A stretch of DNA of 64,000 bases from an uncultured Macellibacteroides sp. (GTDB lineage: Bacteria; Bacteroidota; Bacteroidia; Bacteroidales; Tannerellaceae): positions 434,001-498,000 of the forward strand of contig NZ_OY762974.1 in the NCBI RefSeq assembly GCF_963667135.1, given 5' to 3'. The notes under the pieces were generated by a model. That model ran no database searches, was not told the DNA's origin, and saw only the letters and a program-made list of their open reading frames with translations. A program made the position numbers and the translations under genes. Shown piece by piece: positions 17,770 to 26,467 of this stretch. The stretch's first letter is position 1, and the number at the start of each line of letters is the position of its first letter.

Positions 17770-17815
17770 CACACGGTTTAAGGCATTGAGAAATAATTTA
17801 ATATAGAAGAAAAAA

Positions 17816-19135
17816 ATGAAAGTTTTAAAGTTTGGCGGTACTTCTGTGGGATCTGCACAGAGAATGAAAGAAGTGGCAAAACTTATTTGCGACGGAGACC
17901 GTAAGATTGTGGTATTATCTGCCATGTCTGGTACAACCAACTCGCTAGTTGAAATATCGGATTATCTTTATAAAAAGAATCCGGATGGAGCCAACGAAAT
18001 CATCAATAAACTTGCTCTTAAATACTTTGAGCATATTGATGAACTTTATACAACTGAAGAATATAAACAGAAGGCAACTGAACTTGTTAAATCTCATTTT
18101 GACTATATCCGTTCGTTCACAAAGGATTTGTTTACATTGTTTGAAGAAAAAGTTGTTCTGGCACAGGGCGAACTTATTTCAACAGGCATGGTTAACTTGT
18201 ACCTGAATGAGACCGGCGTGAAATCGGTATTGCTTCCTGCGCTGGATTACATGCGCACAGATAAAAATGCAGAACCAGACCCCTTGTATATTAAAGAGAA
18301 ACTGAATAAATTGCTGGAGCAGCACCCTGATGCAGAACTATTTATTACCCAAGGATATATTTGTCGTAATGCATATGGCGAAGTAGACAATTTACAACGT
18401 GGTGGAAGCGATTACAGCGCTTCGCTGGTAGGGGCTGCAATCAATTCGGAAGAAATCCAGATATGGACAGATATTGATGGTATGCATAACAACGATCCGC
18501 GTGTGGTTGACAAAACTGCGCCGGTACGGAATCTGCATTTTGAAGAAGCAGCAGAACTGGCTTACTTTGGTGCCAAAATTCTTCATCCTACTTGTATTCT
18601 TCCTGCTAAACTTAATAATATTCCGGTTCGCTTATTGAATACTTTGCAACCGGAAGCTCCTGGCACATTGATCTCTAATAAGACTGAAAATGGAAAGATT
18701 AAAGCTGTTGCCGCCAAAGATAACATTATAGCAATAAAGATAAAGAGTGGCAGAATGTTGCTTGCTCACGGATTCCTTCGTAAGGTATTCGAAATTTTCG
18801 AGAGCTACCAGACACCCATCGATATGGTCACAACCTCTGAAGTAGGCGTATCGGTTACCATTGACAACCGGAAGCATCTGGAAGAAATTGTGGATGATCT
18901 GAAAAAATACGGTACAGTAACAGTTGATACCGATATGGTGATTGTTTGTGTAGTTGGTGATATGAAGTGGAATAATGTTGGCTTTGAAGCAAACATTATC
19001 AGCTCGCTTAAAGATATTCCTGTTCGCATGATCTCTTACGGTGGAAGCAACTATAATGTTTCTCTACTTGTAAAAGCAGAAGACAAAAAGCGATCATTGC
19101 AGGCATTGAGTGATCATCTTTTCAATAACAAGTAA
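17816..19135 (+). CDS. lysC: Aspartate kinase (monofunctional)
   Basis: 439 residues. The N-terminal kinase motif is MKVLKFGGTSVGSAQRM, with the substrate/ATP region AQGELISTGMVN, GGSDYSASLVGAAINSEEIQIWTDIDG and AELAYFGAKILHP. The C-terminal part contains two ACT-type regulatory segments (SGRMLLAHGFLRKVFEIFES... and GDMKWNNVGFEANIISSL...), where lysine or threonine feedback usually acts. It lacks the homoserine dehydrogenase domain of ThrA. It makes aspartyl phosphate, the first step towards lysine, threonine and methionine. lysA follows 10 bases later, suggesting a lysine/diaminopimelate role. Confidence 0.94.
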   Translation: MKVLKFGGTSVGSAQRMKEVAKLICDGDRKIVVLSAMSGTTNSLVEISDYLYKKNPDGANEIINKLALKYFEHIDELYTTEEYKQKATELVKSHFDYIRSFTKDLFTLFEEKVVLAQGELISTGMVNLYLNETGVKSVLLPALDYMRTDKNAEPDPLYIKEKLNKLLEQHPDAELFITQGYICRNAYGEVDNLQRGGSDYSASLVGAAINSEEIQIWTDIDGMHNNDPRVVDKTAPVRNLHFEEAAELAYFGAKILHPTCILPAKLNNIPVRLLNTLQPEAPGTLISNKTENGKIKAVAAKDNIIAIKIKSGRMLLAHGFLRKVFEIFESYQTPIDMVTTSEVGVSVTIDNRKHLEEIVDDLKKYGTVTVDTDMVIVCVVGDMKWNNVGFEANIISSLKDIPVRMISYGGSNYNVSLLVKAEDKKRSLQALSDHLFNNK

Positions 19136-19145
19136 AAAGTCATTT

Positions 19146-20300
19146 ATGAAAGGGAGTTTTCCAATCAATAAATTAAGGGAGTTAGAAACTCCCTTTTATT
19201 TCTATAATACCGATCTTTTAAGAGAAACGCTTGCTCTTGTACGCAAAGAAGCAGACAAGTATGGCTTTCATGTTCACTATGCAGTAAAAGCAAATGCGAA
19301 TCCTAAGATTCTGACCATAATCCGTGAAAATGGTTTGGGTGCGGACTGTGTGAGCGGTGGTGAAATTAAGGCAAGTCTTTCGGCTGGTTTCCCGGCAAAA
19401 AAAATTGTGTATGCCGGTGTTGGTAAAGCCGACTGGGAAATCAACCTTGGTCTTGACAATGACATTTTCTGCTTCAATGTGGAATCGGCAGCAGAACTTG
19501 AGGTTATTAACGAACTGGCCGCAGCCAAAAACAAAGTAGCATCAGTGGCGCTTCGTGTTAATCCGGAAGTGGATGCCCATACCCATGCGTATATTACAAC
19601 GGGTATGAAAGAAAATAAATTCGGAATAAATTTAAGTCAGCTCGACGGCGTTTTGGATTTATTTGAAAAGTTTCAAAACGTTAAACTGATCGGATTACAT
19701 TTTCATATTGGCTCTCAGATTACAGATTTATCCTCTTTCCAGAACCTTTGTACAAGGGTAGCCGAAATTCAGGAGAATATGTCTCACCGCAATATACATG
19801 TCGACAATTTAAATTTTGGTGGAGGTCTTGGAATCGACTACTATCATCCTAACCATTTGTCAATTCCTGATTTCGAAGAGTACTTCTCTATATTTCACAA
19901 ACATATTAAGCTACAACCGGGACAACAAGTTCACTTTGAACCGGGTCGTTCCATCGTAGGACAATGTGGTACGCTTATAACCAAAGTACTCTACGTAAAG
20001 GAAGGTGCAAGCAAAAACTTCGCCATAGTAGATGCCGGATTTACAGAGTTGATTCGCCCAGCATTGTATCAGGCATATCATCGCATTGAAAACCTGACCA
20101 GCGAAGAAGCTGTTGAGCCGTATGATGTAGTAGGTCCTATATGTGAATCGTCCGACAGCTTTGGAAAAGCCGTTGACTTAAACAAGGTACGCCGGGGAGA
20201 TCTTATTGCATTACGTTCGGCCGGAGCTTATGGTGAAATTATGGCCTCGCAGTACAACTGCCGCCAGTTACCCAAGGCATATTTTTCGGATACGTTATAA
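19146..20300 (+). CDS. lysA: Diaminopimelate decarboxylase
   Basis: I place the start at 19146 (MKGSFPINKLRELETPFYFYN); a longer frame from 19110 would overlap lysC by 26 bases. The PLP-binding Lys is in VHYAVKANANPKIL; the active-site motifs are GLHFHIGSQI, NFGGGLGIDY, FEPGRSIVG and the substrate/dimer motif GPICESSDSFGK, then RSAGAYGEIMASQYN. It is slightly shorter than many LysA proteins but complete. It converts meso-diaminopimelate to lysine. It is co-transcribed with lysC and ended by a hairpin at 20330-20363. Confidence 0.94.
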   Translation: MKGSFPINKLRELETPFYFYNTDLLRETLALVRKEADKYGFHVHYAVKANANPKILTIIRENGLGADCVSGGEIKASLSAGFPAKKIVYAGVGKADWEINLGLDNDIFCFNVESAAELEVINELAAAKNKVASVALRVNPEVDAHTHAYITTGMKENKFGINLSQLDGVLDLFEKFQNVKLIGLHFHIGSQITDLSSFQNLCTRVAEIQENMSHRNIHVDNLNFGGGLGIDYYHPNHLSIPDFEEYFSIFHKHIKLQPGQQVHFEPGRSIVGQCGTLITKVLYVKEGASKNFAIVDAGFTELIRPALYQAYHRIENLTSEEAVEPYDVVGPICESSDSFGKAVDLNKVRRGDLIALRSAGAYGEIMASQYNCRQLPKAYFSDTL

Positions 20301-20329
20301 ATATACGGATACATAAGATTTATATAAGT

Positions 20330-20363
20330 AAAGTCGTATTCCATGTAAAAGGAGTACGACTTT
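20330..20363 (+). terminator. Terminator after lysA
   Basis: Stem AAAGTCGTA (20330-20338) / TACGACTTT (20355-20363), then ATTATTTATC. Located 29 bases after the lysA stop. Confidence 0.75.
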
Positions 20364-20390
20364 ATTATTTATCAAGTGAAAAACTTTATG

Positions 20391-20398
20391 TACGTTTG
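20391..20398 (+). promoter_or_regulatory. -7 box for the glycosyltransferase at 20423
   Basis: TACGTTTG, a perfect TAnnTTTG, 24 bases ahead of the start codon. No clear -33 element. Confidence 0.55.
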
Positions 20399-20422
20399 TA
20401 GTCCCGAAGAGGAGATAAAACA

Positions 20423-21604
20423 ATGGAACAACTGTTAATTTTTAGTGATTTAGAGATTGGACTTATAGGTATACTAGTCCTTTTATTTTTAGTTCAGATA
20501 GGCTATTATGCAGGGATTTACGCCAAACCACTGCGAACAGCCAAACGATTAAGATTACTTGTCGATGATCAGCAGAAAAAAAATTTTCCGCCTGTATCTG
20601 TAATTGTCTATGCAAAAAATGAATCTGAAAATTTGAAACGAAATCTTCCTTCGTTGCTTTCCCAGAATTATCCCGATTATGAAGTAATTGTTATTAATGA
20701 CGGTTCAACAGATGAAAGTGATGAAGTTCTGAAAATCCTTGAAAACGACAACAAACATCTTTATCACACCTACATTCCTGAAAACGTAAAATATCTTAGC
20801 CGTAAAAAACTGGCGTTGACTGTGGGTATCAAAGCTGCCAAACATGATATTCTACTTTTTACCGAAGCAAACTGCTTTCCTCAAAGTGAGAATTGGGTTG
20901 CAAGCATGGCTGGAAAGTTCTCGGAAGGCGTTGATTTGGTTATAGGCTTTTGTGCTTATGAAGACAAACGCGGTTTTTTCCATAAATTAGCTGCTTACGA
21001 CAATCTTATGATAGGGATTCAGTATATTGCATCTGCATTGATACGGCATCCATTTATGGGATATGGACGTAACCTTGCCTACCGCAGACAGTTGTTTTTC
21101 GATCACAAAGGTTATTATAAATCATTGAATCTGCATGCCGGAGATGATGATTTGTTTGTTAATGAAGCTGCCACCCCTCAAAATACCCGCGTGGTATTTA
21201 GTCCGGATAGCATTACGCGGATGATAGCTATCGATCAGTTTAAGGTTTGGAAAGAAATGAAGGTTTCACGTGCGGCCACCCAAAAGTTCTATCATGGTTT
21301 TTCTCTTACATTCTACCGGATAGAATCAGTAAGCCGAATCTTGTTTTTAGGTACTGCAATCATTGGCATTTGTTGGAGTTTCATTGGTAATCCACTCGTA
21401 GCAGCTGTTGCAGGAATTACGTGGCTTACACGCCTTGGCGTCCAGCTATCCGTATTGCACCGGTTGTCGGCTATGCTAAGCCAGAAACCTGTTACTCTTT
21501 GGATCCCAATATTGGAAATAATACAACCTATTTGTAGCTTGTATGTACGATTCTATAGAATATTCAGAGGTAAAAACGACTATACGTTTCGGATGCAACG
21601 ATAA
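20423..21604 (+). CDS. Membrane glycosyltransferase family 2
   Basis: 393 residues. An N-terminal membrane helix (IGLIGILVLLFLVQIGYYAGIYA) precedes a GT-A catalytic domain starting PPVSVIVYAKNESENLKRNLPSLL, with the UDP-binding VIVINDGSTDESDEV, the acceptor-side EANCFPQSENW, and GYGRNLAYRR...LHAGDDDLFVNEAA. Two or three C-terminal helices follow (ILFLGTAIIGICWSFIG, LVAAVAGITWLTRLGVQL). It probably adds a sugar to a membrane-anchored or extracellular polysaccharide; the acceptor is unknown. It stands alone, with its own -7 box, and converges on the permease gene with a single base between the stops. Confidence 0.85.
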   Translation: MEQLLIFSDLEIGLIGILVLLFLVQIGYYAGIYAKPLRTAKRLRLLVDDQQKKNFPPVSVIVYAKNESENLKRNLPSLLSQNYPDYEVIVINDGSTDESDEVLKILENDNKHLYHTYIPENVKYLSRKKLALTVGIKAAKHDILLFTEANCFPQSENWVASMAGKFSEGVDLVIGFCAYEDKRGFFHKLAAYDNLMIGIQYIASALIRHPFMGYGRNLAYRRQLFFDHKGYYKSLNLHAGDDDLFVNEAATPQNTRVVFSPDSITRMIAIDQFKVWKEMKVSRAATQKFYHGFSLTFYRIESVSRILFLGTAIIGICWSFIGNPLVAAVAGITWLTRLGVQLSVLHRLSAMLSQKPVTLWIPILEIIQPICSLYVRFYRIFRGKNDYTFRMQR

Positions 21605-21621
21605 TCTATTCGAAACGTATA
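21581..21621. terminator. Bidirectional terminator embedded in two convergent coding ends
   Basis: Inverted repeat TATACGTTTCG (21581-21591) / CGAAACGTATA (21611-21621). The loop contains both stop codons (plus-strand TAA 21602-21604, minus-strand stop 21606-21608). It is followed by CTTTTTG on plus and GTCGTTTTTAC on minus, so it can serve both genes while encoding their last residues (YTFRMQR and IRFE). Confidence 0.65.
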
Positions 21622-22850
21622 CTTTTTGCCGGATCTATTTTTGTAATAAGGTAAGACGGACCGAGCATCATTAGCATTGCTGCGGCCAATGTTCCAATGT
21701 TAATAAGAACCCATGTAAGAATATTCAGGTCAACTGGTACTGCATCTAAATAATAAATCGATGGATCGAGCGAAATAGGCTGGAACTTTGCCTGAATCAA
21801 ACAAAGGCCAATTCCAATTACATTACCCCAAACCATCCCTTTCCCGATTAGGAAAAAAGAAATGTACAGGAATATTTTACGGATTCCCTGATTATCGTGT
21901 CCGAGAGCCTTTAATATCCCAATCATATTTGTTCGTTCCAAAATAATAATAAGCAAGCCCGAAATCATAGTAAAACCAGCTACTGCCATCATAAGAACAA
22001 GGATAATCACCACATTAATATCGAGAACATCAAGCCAGTTAAATATCATAGGATTCAAATCCTTTATAGATCTGACATAATAGGTATTGCCGTTCCTGTC
22101 TAGTTTTTCGGAATAGGTAAAATAAAGTTGCTCACTTATGGAATCGAGATTGGCATAATCATTAACTTGTAATTCAAGCCCGCTTACCTGATCCTCCTCC
22201 CAGTTACTGAGACGTTGCACCTGTTTGATATCAGTGAGTACAAACAACTTATCATAATCCAAAAATCCGGTTTCATAAATTCCCGAGATAGTGAATTTGC
22301 GGGCACGTACGTTTTCCTGAACAAAATAGGTAAGAAACCCATCGCCTACCTTTAAATGAAGACGATCGGCCAGATATTTAGAAATAATAACATCGGTTCC
22401 GCGTTTATCGGGTGTAACTGTAAAGACTTTACCCGCACGAAGATTCTTTCGGAAGAATGTCCAGTCGTACTCCTCTCCTATTCCTTTAAGGACAATTCCC
22501 TGAAAGGCCGAATCAGTCTTAAGCAGCCCTGGTTTTGTGGCAAATCTTTCAACATGACTAATGCCAGCCGTTTTGGATAAATCAGAAAGCAGCGTGTCAT
22601 TTACTGCAATTGGACTTGTTTCGTAAGAGATATTGCTATCAAGATTGGTTATCTGAATATGACTTCCGAAACCAATAACTTTGTTGCGCACTTCTTTTTT
22701 AAAACCGATAACAATAGCTACTGAAAGAATCATCACAGCAAGTCCCAAAGCAATTCCTATCATAGCTATACGAACAGCAGGGGGGGTAACTTGCTTGTCG
22801 CCCTCCTTGCTGAAATGAATTTTCTTTGCTATAAATAATTCCAGGTTCAT
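21606..22850 (-). CDS. LolC/LolE-type ABC transporter permease (FtsX-like domain)
   Basis: 414 residues. An N-terminal membrane helix (RIAMIGIALGLAVMILSVAIVIGFK) is followed by a large periplasmic MacB/LolE-like domain (about 55-270) and three C-terminal helices (VVIILVLMMAVAGFTMISGLLIIILE; FLYISFFLIGKGMVWGNVIGIGLCLI; ILTWVLINIGTLAAAMLMML), the FtsX/MacB_PCD layout. LolC/E proteins extract lipoproteins from the inner membrane. The ILKALGHDNQGIRKIF segment between helices is the coupling region for the ATPase. It starts 4 bases after the aminotransferase stop, so it is in one transcript with it. The cognate ATPase is not adjacent. Confidence 0.82.
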   Translation of the reverse strand: MNLELFIAKKIHFSKEGDKQVTPPAVRIAMIGIALGLAVMILSVAIVIGFKKEVRNKVIGFGSHIQITNLDSNISYETSPIAVNDTLLSDLSKTAGISHVERFATKPGLLKTDSAFQGIVLKGIGEEYDWTFFRKNLRAGKVFTVTPDKRGTDVIISKYLADRLHLKVGDGFLTYFVQENVRARKFTISGIYETGFLDYDKLFVLTDIKQVQRLSNWEEDQVSGLELQVNDYANLDSISEQLYFTYSEKLDRNGNTYYVRSIKDLNPMIFNWLDVLDINVVIILVLMMAVAGFTMISGLLIIILERTNMIGILKALGHDNQGIRKIFLYISFFLIGKGMVWGNVIGIGLCLIQAKFQPISLDPSIYYLDAVPVDLNILTWVLINIGTLAAAMLMMLGPSYLITKIDPAKSIRFE

Positions 22851-22854
22851 GCGC

Positions 22855-24054
22855 TTACATTACCCGCCCCGGATAGGCTTCCAAAGCTTTGGCCAAAACG
22901 ATCAATGACTTGGCCAAGTCTTCCTTCTTGAGAACATAAGCGATTCGAACTTCATTTTTACCTAATCCAGGCGTTGTATAGAATCCGGATGCAGGAGCCA
23001 TAAAAATAGTTTGACCTTCGTACGAAAATTCTTCTAAACACCAGGCACAAAACTTATCAGCATCATCTACCGGAAGTTTAGCCACAGTATAAAAGGCCCC
23101 CATTGGAATAGGTGAATAGCAACCTGGAATACGATTCAGTCCGTCAATTAAAAACTTACGTCGTTCAACATATTCATTGTACACTTCCAACATATATGAG
23201 TCTGGGGTATCTAGAGATGCTTCCGCAACGATCTGGCCAATCAAAGGAGGACTCAGACGGGCCTGACACCATTTCATCACATTAGATCTCACCTGTTCGT
23301 TCTTGGTTATTAATGCCCCAATACGCAATCCGCACTCACTGTAACGTTTGGAAACGGAGTCGACCAACACAACATTGTTTTCGATCCCTTTCAGGTGAAA
23401 AGCCGAAATATAAGGAGCACCTGTATAACAGAACTCACGGTAAACCTCATCTGAGAAAAGGAACAAGTCATATTTCTTCACCAAATCACGAATCTGATCC
23501 ATCTCTTTTTGAGTATAAAGATAGCCAGTAGGATTATTGGGGTTGCAAATCAGAATAGCTTTGGTTCGGGGGCTAATCAGCTCCTCAAACTTTTCCATGG
23601 AAGGCAAGGCAAAACCTTCTTCAATTGTAGAAGGCACGGTTTTAATTATTGCACCACACGAAATTGCAAAAGCCATGTAGTTGGCATATGCAGGCTCCGG
23701 AACAATAATTTCATCTCCCGGATCCAGACAAGCCAAAAAAGAAAAAAGCACAGCTTCCGAACCTCCGGTTGTAATTATAATATCATCCACATCTACTTCG
23801 ATATTAAACTTATGATAATATTTCACAAGCTTTTCACGAAAGCTGCGGATGCCTTCACTGGGAGAATACTCCAGCACAGTACGATCCAGGTGGCGCGCCG
23901 CCTCGATCGCGACTTCAGGTGTAGGTAAATCGGGCTGACCGATATTAAGGTGATACACCACAGTACCTTTAGCTTTAGCCTTATTGGCAAGCGGAACGAG
24001 CTTTCTGATTGGAGAAGCCGGCATGTCGATTCCTCGTTGTGAAATGTTAGGCAT
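22855..24054 (-). CDS. Pyridoxal-phosphate aminotransferase (aspartate aminotransferase family, class I/II)
   Basis: 399 residues. The fold-type I layout is complete: substrate loop HLNIGQPDLPTP (35-46), PLP phosphate-binding TGGSEAVLFSF, CNPNNPTGYLY (170-180), SDEVYREF (201-208) and the PLP Lys236 in VDSVSKRYSECGLRIG; the C-terminal Arg that binds the substrate carboxylate is in NEVRIAYVL. It transfers amino groups between amino and keto acids, most likely aspartate or another dicarboxylic or aromatic substrate; the exact substrate is not resolved. Its promoter -7 box is at 24108-24115. Confidence 0.87.
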   Translation of the reverse strand: MPNISQRGIDMPASPIRKLVPLANKAKAKGTVVYHLNIGQPDLPTPEVAIEAARHLDRTVLEYSPSEGIRSFREKLVKYYHKFNIEVDVDDIIITTGGSEAVLFSFLACLDPGDEIIVPEPAYANYMAFAISCGAIIKTVPSTIEEGFALPSMEKFEELISPRTKAILICNPNNPTGYLYTQKEMDQIRDLVKKYDLFLFSDEVYREFCYTGAPYISAFHLKGIENNVVLVDSVSKRYSECGLRIGALITKNEQVRSNVMKWCQARLSPPLIGQIVAEASLDTPDSYMLEVYNEYVERRKFLIDGLNRIPGCYSPIPMGAFYTVAKLPVDDADKFCAWCLEEFSYEGQTIFMAPASGFYTTPGLGKNEVRIAYVLKKEDLAKSLIVLAKALEAYPGRVM

Positions 24055-24107
24055 CCTATCCTATGTTAATTAGTAAATAAAAATAATATTACAACTATAA
24101 AATCACA

Positions 24108-24115
24108 CAAAAGTA
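24108..24115 (-). promoter_or_regulatory. -7 box for the aminotransferase/permease transcript
   Basis: TACTTTTG on the minus strand (TAnnTTTG), 54 bases ahead of the aminotransferase start. No firm -33. Confidence 0.5.
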
Positions 24116-24159
24116 GGGCTATTTATAGTATTATGCAAATATAAAAGGAACTATCAGCC

Positions 24160-25050
24160 TTATCGGCCGGGCAGCGGAGAATCTTTGCTGGCGTGCATTG
24201 TTGATACAAAAGCATCCGGATCAACGTCCTTTATCTCGTTTTTGAGTCGAGGCAGATCTTTTCGCTCGGCTATAGTAAAGATAATCTCTTTTTCTTCTCC
24301 CTGATACATACCTTTACCATGAAGAAATGTACCTTTCATGCCCAGCTTATTTACAAGTATATCTTTCATCTCATTTGTTTTGCGGGATACGATAAAAACA
24401 GCCCTACTGGGATTTTCTGTTTGCAACATCTCAACAATCTTTCCGAAAACAAAAATAGTAAACCACGAATACAAGGGAACTGCCCAGTCCTGAAAAGCTA
24501 TAAGGCCTATTAATACAACCGCAGAATCTATTGCAATAATCATATCACTTACACGCAGGTTAGAGTTGTTAGCCAACACCCTGGCCAAAACATCTGTCCC
24601 GGCGCTTGTACTTTGTGCTTTAAAAATACAAGTTACTCCCATACCAAGAATCATCCCTCCATAAAAGCAGGCAATAAAGGGATCGTTCTCAACCAAAGTA
24701 CCTTCACCCAAAATATACGATAAAGAATCGGTAAAAATAGAAATCAAAACAAACGTCAGTACTGTTTTAGGGCCCGATGCCAATCCTATTTTTTTCATCG
24801 CCAGAAACATCAAAGGAATATTAAAGCAGAGTGCTGTTGCTCCGATTGGTAATCCTTCTGGAAGAAGAGGAATCAATCCCTTGGTTGAATAGTGTAATAC
24901 AATGGAGATACCATATACTCCGCCTGGTACTATTTTGTATGGAGCAAGAAAAAGCACATAACTTAGTGCCTGTAAAAATGAGCCGATTACTATAAGCAAA
25001 TAATCAGATGGCTTGATGTTTGACGCTTGTAAAGCGAACTTAGATTTCAT
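24160..25050 (-). CDS. YitT family membrane protein with C-terminal DUF2179 domain
   Basis: 296 residues. Five to six membrane helices occur in the first 200 residues (YLLIVIGSFLQALSYVLFLAPY; IGATALCFNIPLMFLAMKK; VLTFVLISIFTDSLSYIL; FIACFYGGMILGMGVTCIF; IAIDSAVVLIGLIAFQDW). The conserved motifs are PGGVYGISIVLHY and AQSTSAGTDVLARVL. The soluble C-terminal domain (SRKTNEMKDILVNKLGMKGTFLHGKGMY) is the DUF2179 ligand-binding-like fold. The family's transport role is not settled. Single-gene unit with a -7 box at 25079-25086. Confidence 0.88.
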   Translation of the reverse strand: MKSKFALQASNIKPSDYLLIVIGSFLQALSYVLFLAPYKIVPGGVYGISIVLHYSTKGLIPLLPEGLPIGATALCFNIPLMFLAMKKIGLASGPKTVLTFVLISIFTDSLSYILGEGTLVENDPFIACFYGGMILGMGVTCIFKAQSTSAGTDVLARVLANNSNLRVSDMIIAIDSAVVLIGLIAFQDWAVPLYSWFTIFVFGKIVEMLQTENPSRAVFIVSRKTNEMKDILVNKLGMKGTFLHGKGMYQGEEKEIIFTIAERKDLPRLKNEIKDVDPDAFVSTMHASKDSPLPGR

Positions 25051-25078
25051 GTTATTTGTGTCTGTTTTTAGAATCGCG

Positions 25079-25086
25079 CAAAGATA
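25079..25086 (-). promoter_or_regulatory. -7 box for the YitT-family gene
   Basis: TATCTTTG on the minus strand, 29 bases ahead of the start codon; matches TAnnTTTG. Confidence 0.55.
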
Positions 25087-25095
25087 GACAAAAAA

Positions 25096-25127
25096 AAGAG
25101 ACTACATACTTTCGTAAGCAATCTCTT
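25096..25127 (-). terminator. Terminator of the small secreted protein gene (copy 2)
   Basis: Stem AAGAGA (25096-25101) / TCTCTT (25122-25127) with an inner TAC/GTA pairing; a T run follows on the minus strand. The core is nearly identical to the hairpin at 25949-25980 behind the paralogue. Confidence 0.7.
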
Positions 25128-25153
25128 ATTTCCTGATTAGATTTGTTTATTAG

Positions 25154-25534
25154 TTACTTTGCTTCTGCAAAATAAGTTTCTTCGTTAACTTTACTAAACA
25201 AACGGTTATTATTATTTGCCACATTAATCAAAACTAAGTACTTACGATATTGATCTTTAGTAAGCGCATTTTTCATCAGTTTCAAGTTGCCATATACAGC
25301 TTGATGGACTTTCTTATTGAAACGGCTTTTACTTGCGTAGGAAGCTTCTTCAAGTTGGGTATTAAAATAATCATTAATGATAGCCACCTCTTCCACTTGA
25401 GATGATTTAAGCTGCAAATAGTGGCTTAAACTCTCGAAATTAATATCAGAAATTAAATCCACTTTCTGACTCTGACCAAAACTCATTATTGCTACCAATA
25501 CGATAGCCGACAGAACTAAACTTAAGCGTCTCAT
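25154..25534 (-). CDS. Small secreted protein, tandem paralogue of the gene at 26003
   Basis: 126 residues with a signal peptide MRRLSLVLSAIVLVAIMSFGQ and a mature helical protein of about 105 residues. The helical pattern (LSHYLQLKSSQVEEVAIINDYF...KSRFNKKVHQAVYGNLKLMKNALTKDQYRKYLVLINVANNNNRL) has an LTxxQYRKY motif reminiscent of periplasmic Spy/CpxP-like proteins; that is a resemblance, not a firm family call. It is about two-thirds identical to the 26003 gene, including leader and terminator, so the pair is a tandem duplication. I do not find a TAnnTTTG box in front of this copy, unlike its twin. Function unknown. Confidence 0.8.
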   Translation of the reverse strand: MRRLSLVLSAIVLVAIMSFGQSQKVDLISDINFESLSHYLQLKSSQVEEVAIINDYFNTQLEEASYASKSRFNKKVHQAVYGNLKLMKNALTKDQYRKYLVLINVANNNNRLFSKVNEETYFAEAK

Positions 25535-25788
25535 AATACCTGCTGATTAAAATTGTTTTTACTCTTTTTTCTTTTGTTAATGCCTTATATTAAGATTGTT
25601 ATCTGAATATTAGACGGGTTGAACAAAAAAAAGGTTACATAAAAAGATGATTCAATAAAAAGATATTTTTCAGTACAATATAAGGGAGCAGCAACAAAGG
25701 TTAGGTCTAGAATTAAGGTGATACAATTAGTTTTCGGGAAGAAAAAAGTATCGAGGGTGAAGGATGATCTTGGCAGGTGAAGCAAAAA

Positions 25789-25890
25789 AAAGGATATACT
25801 TTTTGCCACGAAAGATATATCTTTCAACTTCGTTCCTTATATCTTTTAAGATCGAAAGATATATCTTTATTCATCCAATCCTATAAGGAA
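25789..25890. repeat. Array of palindromic units at 22-bp period (array C)
   Basis: Perfect 14-bp palindromes AAAGATATATCTTT occur at 25811-25824 and 25855-25868, exactly 44 bp apart. At the intermediate position 25833-25846 is the half-match TTCCTTATATCTTT and at 25789-25802 AAAGGATATACTTT. A further imperfect palindrome, CCTATAAGG, is centred at 25884, near the next register position. Same 22-bp geometry as arrays A and B, but different sequence and no ATTCG/CGAAT ends. Confidence 0.6.
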
Positions 25891-25948
25891 TAAAATCCCA
25901 CCAGAGTCTTCCGGAGCAGAAGGAATCTTTAGTCATAATCACAAAAAA

Positions 25949-25980
25949 AAGAGACTACATACTTTCGTACGCAATCTCTT
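25949..25980 (-). terminator. Terminator of the small secreted protein gene (copy 1)
   Basis: Stem AAGAGA (25949-25954) / TCTCTT (25975-25980), T run on the minus strand. The sequence GAGACTACATACTTTCGTA is shared with the hairpin at 25096-25127. Confidence 0.7.
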
Positions 25981-26002
25981 ACATCTAAATCTGTTTGCTT
26001 AA

Positions 26003-26386
26003 TTAATCGTTAACCTCAGCCAGGTATGTGTCTGAATAACCCGGTGAAAACAACCGGTTGTTGTTATTTGTAACATTAATTAAAGTCAAATACTTACGAT
26101 ATTGATCTTCGGAAAGAGTTTCCTTCATCAATTTCAGATTACTATAAACTGCCTGATGAACTTTCTTATCGTAACGACTTTCACTTGAACTTGCAGCTTC
26201 AGATAACTGTGTGCTGAAAAATTCATTGATGCTCGCTACTTCATTCATCTGTGATGGTTTCAGCTGCAAATAATTGCTTAGCTTTTCGAAATTAATATCT
26301 GAAACCAAATTTACCTTACTACTCTGACCAAAACTCATTGTTGCTACTAATACCATAGCTGACATAATCACACCTAAACGTCTCAT
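26003..26386 (-). CDS. Small secreted protein, tandem paralogue of the gene at 25154
   Basis: 127 residues. Signal peptide MRRLGVIMSAMVLVATMSFGQ, then VNLVSDINFEKLSNYLQLKPSQMNEVASINEFF and YDKKVHQAVYSNLKLMKETLSEDQYRKYLTLINVTNNNNRL. It has the same architecture as the neighbour, mostly helical and probably periplasmic. Its own promoter -7 box (TACATTTG) is at 26468-26475 and its terminator at 25949-25980, so it is an independent unit. A Spy/CpxP-like chaperone or stress role is only a guess from helix pattern and size. Confidence 0.82.
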   Translation of the reverse strand: MRRLGVIMSAMVLVATMSFGQSSKVNLVSDINFEKLSNYLQLKPSQMNEVASINEFFSTQLSEAASSSESRYDKKVHQAVYSNLKLMKETLSEDQYRKYLTLINVTNNNNRLFSPGYSDTYLAEVND

Positions 26387-26467
26387 AATACCTACTAATT
26401 AAAATTGTTCTTACTCTGGTCTTCTTAATTTGTGCCTTAATTCAGACCGCTGTCTGATACTATGACA

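Larger units (their letters stand above)
25535..26002. other. 468-bp gap between tandem paralogues: leader, repeat array, terminator
   Basis: It holds the conserved leader of copy 2 (25535-25560), a purine-rich stretch at 25700-25780 whose complement reads TTCACC...ATCATCCTTCACCC, the 22-bp-period palindrome array (25789-25890) and the terminator of copy 1. An 80-codon open frame on the minus strand here has no coding character. Confidence 0.6.

Noticed and set aside
17770..17815. Lysine riboswitch before lysC
   Set aside because: The leader is only about 40 bases, far too short for the L box, and shows no such fold.
25585..25827. 80-codon open frame on the minus strand between the tandem paralogues
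   Set aside because: It is composed of purine tract and array sequence, has Phe/Leu-rich low-complexity translation, and no start signals.
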